A stretch of 64,000 bases of DNA, from NCBI GenBank assembly GCA_003116995.1, contig BDSL01000007.1, positions 372,001-436,000 of the forward strand. The letters are read 5' to 3'. Positions 22,958 through 34,900 of this stretch are shown piece by piece. Numbering within the stretch: the first letter of the stretch is position 1; the number at the start of each line of letters is the position of its first letter. Source of the stretch: Yamagishiella unicocca. Its lineage: Eukaryota > Chlorophyta > Chlorophyceae > Chlamydomonadales > Volvocaceae. The notes beneath the pieces were generated by a model. It was given only the letters and a program-made list of their open reading frames with translations. It ran no database searches and had not been told where the DNA came from. Both the position numbers and the translations under genes were made by a program.

Positions 22958-25900
22958 TCAGTACCCGGATGGGCGTCCTCCGGACGGCCCCTGTGCATCC
23001 CAGCCCAGCCCCCGCGCTGGGGCCCCATGGGGCTGCTGCTGCAGCCCCAGGGCCTGCACGTGACGTGCACCTGCGCCCTCGGCCTCACCCTCTCCCCCCA
23101 GCATCGTAAACATACCCCCCAGAAACTGCCCACCTGCCGCGTTCCCAACCCTGCCCCCGCCCCCGGCCCCGCCGCCGTAAGCACCGTCCGTGTACCAACC
23201 CTCCTCGATGCCGCCGCCGCTGTTGGTATCGTGCTTGCTGCCGGCCGGGCCGCTGTGAGCCGATACGATGCCCTGCTGCCCTGGTGGCACGGCCAGGCCC
23301 AGCCCTCCTGTCCACGGAGCCCTAGCCGACTCCTGCATGTATGACTGCAGCTGCGGCTGCGGTTGCCACCGAGGGCCTTGCGTGTACGGCACCGAATGGG
23401 TCGGGGCCCCAGTGCCGGCAAACGAGGCAGCCATTCCGGCAGCGCCCGACCCTTGGGCCCCACCGCCGCCCCGGCCTGCGGTCATGGTCATGCCGCCGCC
23501 GCTGCAGCCAGCCGGCGCCAGCCCACCCGCGCCTGCGAGCATATGGCCCTGGAGGTACGACTGATCCGACCCCGGCGCCGCCCCCAGGGCTGCGTCACGC
23601 AACGACGACCGCGCCAGGGAGGGCGCGCCGGCTGCGTCCCAGCCTCTGCCACCGGCGCTCCCCAGTAAGGCCGCTGGCAAGGAGGATGCGACTGCGGGCG
23701 CTGACGTCATCGCTCGGGCGGCCGGAGCCGTCATGTCGGCGTCGAAGGGGCTGGTTGCCCAGGCAGACAGTTCCGATGAAGGCATGCAGGCCCGTCCTTC
23801 CTGCCTTGCATCCCCTGCATTACCGCCCGCCATCCCAGCCCCCAGCAGCGGCCGCCGTGAACCCTGCTGGCCCAGTTCGGCGCTCGAAATGCCCGAGCCG
23901 ACGATCATGGTTTCGGAGCCATCGCGGGCCCCCCGCCCCGGCCCTGGACCCGGACCCAGCAGCGCCGACTGCGTGTGTCCGTACCCTGAAGCGGAGGCGT
24001 AGAGGTCGGTAGCGGACAGACCGTACGGCGGAGCGGCAGCAGTGGAGGCCCCGTTGGTCCTCCCGATGTGATCTCGTAGCGGCGCCGCCCCCGTTGGCGG
24101 CACCAACCACGCCGCCACCTCGGCCTGCGCCTCAGCTACCGTCTGGCGCCCGCAGTACCTCGCCGCATCCGGGCCGCCGGCAGCCCAGCCGGCGGCCTCT
24201 CCAATGAATGCGTCATCGCCGTCGTCGCCCTCAGCGCCGTTGAACGCCTGGACGGCCTCCTGCTGCGCGACAGCGGCGACGGGCTGGCGACCGCGGAGGC
24301 GGGCCTGCCGCCTCGGCAGCGTCGTGGCCGGCAGCAGGTCCTCCTCGTCGTCCTCCTCTTCGGACCGGTCGGCCGCCGCCGCTGCCGCCGCGACCGCCGC
24401 CACGGCGGCCACCGCTGCGGCCCGCCGGCTGCGCCCTCCCTCGACCGGTGCGGCGGCCGCAGCCGGGGCAACGGAGCTTCGCGGCGGCCTGCGCAGCCCG
24501 TGGTTGTTGCTGTTGTTGCTGATGTTGTTGTTGTCTTCTCCGCCCTTGCTCCCCCCGGGTGCCGGGGGAGGCAGCTGTCGCTGCTGGTTCGGGGAGGTCA
24601 TGGGGCGTGAGGCGGCGCGCGGTGCGGCGGACGTCAGCGCCGGCAGCTGCGGCGGCGGCGGCAGGGAGCCGACATCTCCGGGACTGGGTCCCCTCAGCCG
24701 AATCCTCAGGCGGCCTCCAGGGGGGGCGCGGCCCGGACCCCCGGCGGTGGTGCCTCTGGCTGCAGCGTCATCGTCGGGTACGGCTGCTGCCGGCGCCACT
24801 GCCACTGCCGGTGCCACAGCCGGTGCCATGGTCATCGCCGTGGCCGTGAAGAAGGTAGTCGGCTCTGGGAGCGTTTGCGGCACAGCTGGGGGCGGCTCGG
24901 CTAGCAGCGGCGGCGCCGCCGCGGCGCCACGTGCCGCCGCCGCTGTCAGCCGGCGCGAGGGTGCCCTCCTCGTTCCGTCTCCAACCTCCTGCTGATCAGC
25001 GCCGTCCTCGTCGGCAGCAGCAGCCGCCGTGGCCGCGCTGCGGCCGCTGCGGCGGCGCCCCCCGCCGCCGCCACCACCTCCGCCGCCGTCACCGCCGTCG
25101 CTGTGCTCCTCATCCTCCTCGTCGTCGTCCTCCTCCTCCTTGCCATCACTCTCCCAATCACTGCCGTACTTCGTACGCTGTCGTGCCCTGGCGGAGCGCC
25201 GCAGCGGCTGCGTTTGCCGCTGCCGCCGCTGCTGCGTTTGACGCTGCGTTTGCCGCCGCCGCCGCTGCCCCCTGCCGTCGCTGTCACTGTCACTCTCCTG
25301 CACTTGCCGCTGCTGCTGCTGCTGCCGCCGCCGCCGCTGGCCCCTGCCGTCGCTATCGCTGTCACTCTCCGGCGGCGGCTCCTCCTCCTCGTCCGAGTCT
25401 TCACCCTCCGCACCCTCCTCATCGCCACCCGAGTCGTACATCATGGCTAGCCGGCTGGGCGCACGCGCTCGTTCACGCCGCGGACGCTCGTTCTGCTGCT
25501 GCTGCTGCCGCTCCGGCTGCCGTGTCTGTCGCTGGGGCCGTCGATTGTTGTTCTCCGGAGACGCCAGCTGGTCTCGCAGCCTCCGCTGCTGCAGCTGCTG
25601 TTGGTAGCTCTGGCGCGGCGGCGGGCCTGCAGCGCCGCCGCGTGCGACCCTGCCGTGCGGGCTGCGCAACCCGCCGCCGCCGCCAGCCTCCTGCTCCTCC
25701 GCACCACCACCCGGCCCCTCCCCCACCGAGTCCACGTCCATCATCTCGCCCTCCCGCAAACGGCCCAACCCGCCACCCGCCAGCTCCAGCCCGGCGCCAT
25801 CCGGCTGCGCCACCACCAGCCCGCCTCGCCGGCGCGGGCCCTTGTAACCGCCAGCCTCGTCCGCTCCTCCGCGCACGGCCCCGATCCGGCGGCGAGCCCC

Positions 25901-28900
25901 AGCCGCCGCTCGTTGCGCCTCTGCCTCCTCCTCCATGGCCTCGGCCTGCTGCATCGCTTCCGCCAGCTCCAGAGCCACCAGCTCCCACAGACGTGACAGG
26001 TCGCCGCGGGGCCGCCGCCGGCCGGCCATGCGCCGCCGGCAGCGCCGTACGGTGACGTCAGGTCCGAGGACGAGCAAGTCTTCCAGGCAGGCACCGGTCA
26101 GGGCGGCGGTGAAGTGCAGCAGCATCGCTCGGGCTCGGAGCGCCACGGCCGAGTCGGCGCCGTTGAAGCGCTCGGCGTTGGCCACGATGGTCCCAACGTC
26201 GTGCCTGTTGCGTGGGGGGTGGGGGGGGGGGATGCGGGCGAAACACCGCGGGGGTGGGCAGTGTGGAGACGCATGTGTGATAAGAGGTCAAGGAAGAGAG
26301 AGAACCGGAGGGATGGGCGGGGATGCGGGGAAGCTTGTCGCGGTGTAATTGGCTGGTGCGGCTGCGGGTTGGTGCGGCTGCGGGTTTCGGGGCGGTCTGC
26401 GGGTTTCGGAGCGGTCTGCGGGTTTCGGAGCGGTCTGCGGGTTTCGGAGCGGTCTGGCCGAAACGAGGTCGGCACCCAGTCGCGGCAGAGCAACGTGGCG
26501 GGGACGAAACCGCTGGGCGGAGGCTGTTTGTACGACGTGCGCGATGGGTGCTACCGGGATACTACACGGCCGGAGGCTCAGGTGGTTGCGTTGGTTACGG
26601 TGGGAGCGGGCACCGTCCCGTGGGTCACCTGACGGCCGCCAGGGAGCGGTAGAAGCTGGCCTCCAGCCGCTTCTCCACCACCTCCAGCGACATGGGCAGA
26701 GGCACGATGGCGTTGTACGGCACCAGCCGGCCGTCGCCGTCGTTGCAGGGGTAGGCAGCCTGCGAGGCAGTGAGCGGGGGTGTGTGGGTGCAGGTAGGGA
26801 CAGGTGCGAGCTCCGCATCCATCCACCCATCTATCCATCCATATATTTATCGTGAACCCCTGACCCCCGGAGACCTAAAACGAGTGTCCAAAACGCTTCT
26901 TCAGCTGGCAGTAATCTCCTTGATGTCGGCTCACGTGTTTTCCAACCTTAACCTCAAACCCACCGTGGGCTCTGGGCCGTGGAAGAACAGCCCATACAGG
27001 CGCTCCTCCGCAAACAGCCGCTCGAGCGCCAGTCGGGCCGCAGTCGCCTGCTCCTCGGCCCAACCGCCCCCGACAGCAAGGCTCAGGTCAACGGGCGGAA
27101 GCGCGGCGGCAGGGGCGGGGGCGGCGGATGTTGAGGGGCCCGCATCAGGCGGCGCCGCGGACGCTGCTGCTGCCATGATCTCGTCAGCCTTGGCGGCCGC
27201 GGTGGCGCGCGCGAGTCGCACCACCTCGTCCCAAGAGGACATCAGGGGCAGCATGGTCCAGGGGCTGAGGTAGGTGGTCTCGTCTGCGAGGGGTGGCGGT
27301 TGGGGCGCGGGTACGGAGCGGCCCGTGGCGATTGTTTGTTGATGACCGTTGTTGTTGTGCCGGTTGCAGGGTGCTAGTGTTTGTTGTCCCATCGTAGTGG
27401 CGGTTGCAGGGTGCTAGTGTTTGTTGTCCCGTCGTAGTGGCGGTCGCTGGTGGGTGCTAAGGTACGACGTCGTAAGGTCGGTTGGAAGGGACCCGCCCAG
27501 CCGTCCCGTTCCCGCCACTCACCCTCGCCATCCCATCTCACGCCGTACCGCTCCCACAGCACGTCGCACTGGTATGGCTGCTTGGGCGGCTGCGGCTCCC
27601 CGTGCGCCTGCGTGATGTCCGGGTGCAGCTGGTCCGCCACCACCTGCGCCGCGTACCAGCGCCCCTCCTCCTCGCCGTCTAGCACCTGGTACGTCTGTGT
27701 GGAGGGGCGGCGAGAGGTGCGGTCACGAGGGGCGGCGAGGGGCGCGGTGACGAGGGGCGGTGAAGAGCTGTGCGGACACTTCAACACATGTTTTCAAGAC
27801 ACGTGGGATTCAGGGCGGCCCGGCCGGCCGCCCTCTTCCCACACGCATTCATCTACCCCAGCACATGTCCCCACCCTCCTCACACACCCACCCTCCCCTC
27901 GCCAGCACCCCTCCCGCTCCCACCTTGCACCGCTCGCCGATGCGCCAGCGCTTGGCCACCGCGCGTGTGAACCTGGGCAGCGGCACCAGGAACTCCCGCT
28001 GGTCGGGGCAGGGGGGAGGCAGCTGCAGCGCGAAGGACTGGCCGGCCACCGGGCTGCCGCAGGTGGGGTCAACTGTCAGGCGCAGGCTGGGGGGGCGGGA
28101 GGGGGGAGGGGCGGTGGGAGGAGGAAGGCGAGAAGACCCGGTTGCACGACATAGGATACGGCAGGCGGAGATAGGAAACGGGAGGGGGACGTGGGAGGTG
28201 GAGATGGGAGGTGGGGCGGCACGCGAACCGGCACGGGCGAGCACTAGACGTATGCACGCGGATAGGCAGGCGCCAGTTCTCATACGCGGGGGGCGGGGAG
28301 GGGGGGCTCCCGCCACAGGCCCACACAGGGGCGAGCTCCGCTCACGAGCTCCGCTCACTTTGCTGCGGTGCGGTAGGCGCCGTCGCGAAGTATCTCGAAG
28401 CTCATCTCGGTGATGTGGCAGGGCTCCGAGGGCCGCATGCCCGGCAGCAGCCACCACGGCCGCGCAGTGCGCTTGTCGCCCACTGACTCCAAGTACCTGG
28501 GGGGGGGGCCAAACGCATACCGCGTCAGACCACACTCATCACATCAGAACACAACACACCACACCGACCACACCACACCACACGGATCCCGCGGTTCAGT
28601 CCCTTTTTCATCGTGATGCCACAGGGGCAACAACAAGCGGAATCTCAAGAGTAAGCTGGGTCGGTCGGTTGCGGTCAGTTGCGGTCGGTTGCGGTCAGTT
28701 GCGGTCGGTTGCGGTCGGTTGCGGTCAGTTACGGTCAGTTATGGGTTCAGGATGGGCAATACCCGTGCAGAGTAGGCCACATGAATCCAGGCCCCTGGGA
28801 TTCGGGGGGGCTGCTGGACACGATCAGCTGCCTGTCTGTCTGTCTGTCTGTCTGGCGCCACTCACGCTTCGTGTCCAGCCTGCACGTACACCACCTCATC

Positions 28901-31900
28901 ACCCAGCTGAGGGCAGTAGTAGTCCGGCAGGTAGGACGTGCACTGCAGGGGTCAGGCGGAGGAGGGGATTATGGGGCAGGGATGAGGCGAAGGAGGGGCG
29001 AGGCGGAGGGAATTAGGGCGATTGCAAAAACAAACCGGGGATTTGGGGGGGGAGGTTTCAGGGGGAGGGGATCAGGGACAGGACGTAGGGGTCTGGCAGC
29101 GGTCAACATGCAAGCGGGACTGCGGGTGCAGTGTGTACCCCGCAGCGTTGCGTTCGCTGGGAAGCACAGGACAGACAGCGCAGCACACGACACCCGTACT
29201 GCCTCCACTGCCTGCCCCAGCTGCCAGCTGCCCCCCCCTGGCTGCCTGCCGATGCGGGCCCCCCAACCCTGCCACAACGCGCCCCGCAGTGCCATCCCCT
29301 CCCCCCTTTCCCCCACCGCAACACAATCCTCAATCCATAGTAACGCCGCCTCTCCTCCCTCCCTCTCCTCCCTCCCTCTCCTCCCTCCCTCCCGCCTTCC
29401 CGGCCTCTGCCCCCCGCCCCCCTCGCCCCCTTCCACCTGCAGCCAGCTGTAGGCCTCCAGGGGTCGGGGCCGGGAGCCCCCCGCCTCGTGCGACCTCCGC
29501 CGAGCCACCTGCTCCAAACCACTGGGGGCGGCCTCCGCCTCCTCCTCCTCCTCCGCGGCCGCCGCCGCCGCCGATCCGGGTCCGATGTACTCGTCGTCAT
29601 CGAGGTTATTGGCGGCGGCGGCTGCGCCGCCACCGCCGCGCCGCTGCGCCGCCGCCACGGCTCCTCCTCCTCGCTGCCGCCGCCGCTCCTCCCGCCGCTG
29701 CTCCCGCCGCTGCTGGTTGCGCTGCTCCCGCTGCTTTCGACGCGCCGCTCGCCGCTCGCGCTCCTTCTGTCGGCGGGAGATGGCTCGGCGCTGGCGCCGG
29801 CGGGTGGCAGCGTCCTGAGGCCACGGGGAGGGTGTGTGTAAAAACCGTTTTACGCAACGGGACAAGGGGGGGGCGAGATGACCCGGTTACATGACATAGG
29901 ACTCAGGGGGCAGGATATTAGACGACGTAGGAAACGGAGGGCAGAAACTCATTGGCTGGCTCACTGAACTAACTGGCGAGGCGACGGGGAGGGGGGGCCG
30001 GGCAGGTAGGTGGTACGAGGTGGGCGAGTGCAAGCGGCCAGGAAGGCGTGAGGACAGGTTGAGCGGACCCGCAAGGTGGGTCGCCTCCAAGAGAACGGAG
30101 CCAGAAGGAGGCGGCAACCTCCCGTATGAAGCGTTGGCCTCAGGGCTCTGCAGGGACAGTCCCGCCCCCTCGCGCAAGTGCTCCAGCATGCGCCCACAAG
30201 TATATGTCCGAAGACAATGCCCCAGCTGTTATACCCGTGTCGTGTAATCGATCTTTATGCCTCCCTCCCGTCTCTTCTGGACCGCCATCTTCACCGCCTT
30301 GGTTTGTCGGCCGTGGATTCGCGGATTCTCTTTAACCCCCCCCTTCCCGCCTCCGGGCAGCCCCCTCCGCCTCTCCGCACCTCGCCGCTGTCGTCATCCG
30401 CATCCTCCTCCACCGCCGAGTCGCCCTCCTCGCCGTCCTCGAACTGCTCGTCCGACAGCTCGTCCTCTGTACCGTACGACTCGCCTGCGTCCTCGCCGTC
30501 GCCGTACCTTCGTTTGTGGCCGCTGAGGCGAGCTGAGCGGCGGATCCTGGGGGGATGGATGGAGGGACGGCGGCGGCGGCGGTGGGTTGGGGGACACCGC
30601 AGGGTGCCAACACGATGCGCTTCAGCTACCCTTGTAACAAAAGGCACTGCGTCCTTCTGGGCCTTGCATACCCACCTACTTCCCGGTCACCTCGCCGGCC
30701 AACGTCTGGGGGCTACACACTACTGCCACGCCACACTGGGAAGCCTAACCCACCTCTCCTCCTGCTCCTGCTCCCGGGCCTCAGCTCGCTCCCGGCGATT
30801 GCTCCGCCTCAGGGCTGGCCCGTCGCTCTGGCCGCCGCCGCCGCTTCCGCTGACGTCACGCCCCCTCCTGACCGGGCCGCTCCCCTCGCGGCGCCGCCGG
30901 CGGCTGCCCGAATTCCGACCCCTAGCCGGCCGGTCGTCATCGTCGTCGTCATCCACCAGTATGACGTCATCGTCGTCGGAGCCGCCGCTGCTGCTGCTGA
31001 CCCCTGGGTCGCTGATACTCACGACGTCATCGTCGTCGTCGTCGGAGCTGCTCGGCTCGCTGCGGCCGCCGCCGCTGCTGTCGTCAGTGTACATCACCAG
31101 CAGTGGCGGCGGCGGCGCCGTCGGGTCGTCGATGACCAGGTACACGCCGCGCGGTACGGCGGCGACGGCGACGGCGGCGGCCGCCGCCGCTGAGGCTGCC
31201 GCGGCGCCAGACAGGGGCCGCCGACGCGGGTCGTTGCCGTGCCTGCTGGCGGCGGCCGCGGCCGCGGCGGCGGCGGCGGTGCTGTGGCGCGCGGCGCCGG
31301 AGGACCGTCTGCCGCCTGCATCGCATACACAAGGGCAGCACGGGGGCAGCAGAAGGAGTTGCGGGACACCGGCCAAACTGGCGGAGGATGTGCCTTAAGC
31401 CCTGATCAATCCAATCCAAGGCGGCCCGGCCCGGCCCGACCGCAGGCGCAGATTGGCCGTAAATGGGTGCGTAGACGCTGCACCCACCCCGTGCGCGCGA
31501 GTCGTCGGTTCGAGCCAGCGCCTCCAACGCCATCATGTGCCGCTCGTACGCCCGGTTCATGGCCAGCTGGACGGCAGCGTTGCTGCTGCCGTTCTCAATC
31601 GCCAGCCACGAGGCGGACACCAGCGTGGGGGGGTGAGAGACCAGAGCCTAGGCCGCGGTTGCGGGGGATTAGGGCGCGGGCACGTGGCAGGGTGAGTCAG
31701 CGCTGGCTGCGGCGGGTCGCGAGGACGATGAAGGCGACCGCACTTGATGTATCGTTTACCACCGTGACCGAGCAGTCTGCAGCACCTCCCCGCACCTCCT
31801 CCCTCCCTGCACCTCCTCCCTCCCTGCACCTCCTCCCTCCCTGCACCTCCTCCCTCCCCGCACCTCCTCCCTCCCCGCACCTCCGAACATGCCCATGCGT

Positions 31901-34900
31901 CTCTCCTCCCACCCCTGCCTGCAGCTACAACTTCGCGTCCTCCAGTCCCCGGTCGCGGGCTTCCCCTGCCTGGCCCCATCTCCTGCCCTCCCCTCACCGG
32001 CGGCAGGGGGTGGTCCCGGTCCACTGGGTGGGGCCGCGGCAGGTCTCTCAGCCTGCGTGTCGAGTACGCCGCCTGCACCTCGATGGAGTAGGGGTGGTTG
32101 GAGTAGTCACACAGGCTGGGGCTGCACATGAGGTGCGGCGGCTGCTGGGTGAGCTCGTCGAGGACCCAGCTGCAGGGAGGAAGGGGCGGGAGGGAGGGAG
32201 AAGGGCAGGGAGGGAGGGGGGTTGAGAGGAGCCGCTTGGGAAGGTTGTGAGGAAAGGAGGGAGAAGGGCAGGGGGGGGTGCAGCGGGAGGTGGAGGCCGC
32301 AGAGGTTGCGGTGGTGGTGTTGACGTGGATAGGGAAGCGCCGTTGGACGCACGTGGTTCAGTTGGTGTGACGCGGATGGGAAGTTTGGATGACACGGATG
32401 GACGGGCAGTGCCGTACTGGAATTGTCACAACCACGAGTTGACGCCTCCTCACCCGTTCACGTCCCGTATGAGACTGTTGTAGTCGGAGCCCAGGAATTG
32501 GTCGTACGGCGCACGTGCCATGGCCTCCGCTGCCGCCGCCACCGGCACGCCGTACAGGTGCAGCTGGCCGGCGGTGTCGGTGACCGCCAGCTGCGCGCCG
32601 TCGGGTGAGAAGTGGCCGTCCACCAGTTGGATGGGGTCGGTCCAGCGGCCGAGGCCGGGGAACGTGTCCTGCGTGCTGAACCTGCGGGGAACCATGGGTT
32701 GGGTCGGGTTGGGTCGGGTTGGGTCGGGTTGGGTCGGGTTGGGTCGGGTTGGGTCGGGTTGGGCCGGGTTGGGCCGGGTTGGGCCGGGTTGGGTCGGGTT
32801 GGGTCGGGTTGGGTCGGGTTGGGTCGGGTTGGGTCGGGTTGGGTCGGGTTGGGTCGGGTTGGGTCGGGTTGGGTCGGGTTGGGTCGGGTTGGGTCGGGTT
32901 GGGTCGGGTTGGGTCGGGTTGGGTCGAGTGCGGCCCAATCGGATCGGCAGGAATGGGAACGAAGACGCGGAACCCAAACACCCTCTTAGGGCTCTGTCCC
33001 TTCTCCCCTGCCAGTGCACTGCTGCCCAAATCTCTCCTCGTCGGCTTCACACTTGCCTCCTAAGTGCTGGCCCACGGGCTCCCGCTCAGCCCCCACCCCC
33101 TGCCCCCCTCGAAACAACCCCTGCCCCCCGTCGCTGGCTCACATCTTGAGGGCTATCCCCTCCATCACGTCCCAGAGTATGGTGCGCCCGTCGTAGCCGC
33201 CCGACATGACCAGCCGGGGATCCTGGGGGTGCGCCTCGAGCACGTGCGCCTGTAGTACGACGTACGACAGGTGAGGCGATCACGTCAGGAGGCGGGGGTC
33301 ACGGTACGTGGATTCGTGGGCCTTATCACCGCCACCAGCACCACCACCCAGCCTTTCCGTTCACTTCGCCCTACCGCCCTCGACCACCCTCTCGCCTCTC
33401 CACCCCAACCCATCCTCTCTCACGGCTGCCCCTCTCCCACCCACCGGCCCTCTACCCCCGTGCCTCGACGCCAGACCCCCTCCCCGTGCAGACGCAACCC
33501 GGCGACAAGCACCCAAGCCGTACCCTCCGCTCCTTCCTCAACCCCCCTCCCTGGGGGGGAAGAAGCGGTTTTTCTCGCATCCACGGATCCTCCCTCCCTG
33601 GAGCCCGGGCACGGCTTGGCGCCCCCCCCATACTATCCTGTCCCGTTGCGTAAAACGGTTTTTATACACCCCCCCATACCCCCACCTGCGCCGTGTGTTG
33701 CAACAGGACGTGGGTCGCCTCGCCCGTATGGGTGTCCCACACGCGCACGCTGTTGTCCGTGACTGCGGCCACCATGCGGGAGTCGTTCAAGTTCCAAGCC
33801 ACCTGCGCGGATATGTGGTGTGGTGTGGGATCGCTGGGGAGGTGGGCCGGTGTCGTCTGTGTCCAGAATCGGGAGGACTGGCAAAGGGGGTCTGTGGGAT
33901 GTTTGGGTTCTGGTGTTGGGTGGCGGGGCTGGGGATCAGAGGCGGGGGGTCGCTGCCGCCATCGCAACGTGCTGGTGCGGAGGCAGCGCCGTGAAGCGGG
34001 TCGGGCTCGACGGAGGAGCGCGGGAAGGAGCCTGGCCCCGTTTGAATCCCCCTCCCTGCCTTGTGTATCCTAAAAACCCTAAACCCTAAAACCCTCCCTG
34101 CCTTGTGTGTCCCAAAAACCCTAAACCCTAAACCCCTCCCTGCCTTGTGTATCCCAAAAACCCTAAACCCTAAAACCCTCCCTGCCTTCTGTGTCCGCTG
34201 TCCCCACCTGGTTTATGGCCGGGTGCGGAGGCGGCTTGCGCTTCAGCCGCGCCTTCCGGATTTCCTCCTCGGTCGGCGGACATGCCAGGCTCATCACCTC
34301 GCGCCAGTTGCTCTGCAGCCGCCCGAGCCGCCGGTCCCGCTCCCGCCGCCAGACCTGCCACGACGGCCAGGGCGGGGCGGAGTGCAAACGTGTGCGACTG
34401 GAAGTGCTGCGGCTATGCGATGGACCCACTAGTGCCTGCTTGCGAATGGCTCGGGCAGCTGTCAAGATGCGCACACCACACTCACACCACACTCACACCA
34501 CACCCGGAGGGACCAGGGCTTCACTGTCTCCGGAAGGGCGTGCTATGCGCTGGACGAGTGCTATGCGCTGGACGAGTGCTATGCGCTGGACGGGTGCTAC
34601 GCAGCGGATGCTCGCATCTCTGGCGGACCCCCATGATATGACCCAGTCTATACACCATGTACGGCAGCAGTTTAGATGGCTTCGGAGCCTTTCAAGGGTC
34701 GGTCGCTGGACGCGGTGCGCCGCGTCGATGCCAACCCAGCGCCCTCCCTGGCGCGCCCCAGCTGGCAGCCCCACATGCAGCTCCGTCGTGCCCCGTGCGC
34801 AGGCCGGCGTGTCGTACCTTGACGCATCCGTCCCTTGAGGCTGTGGCCACTGCGGTGCCCTCGTGGCTGAACTCGATGAACACGATGTCGTTGCGGTGGC

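Noticed and set aside
32358..33050. Minus-strand DPTRPNPTQP repeat protein
   Set aside because: It is the 10-bp intronic minisatellite read through; only the part below 32681 is true BRWD coding sequence.
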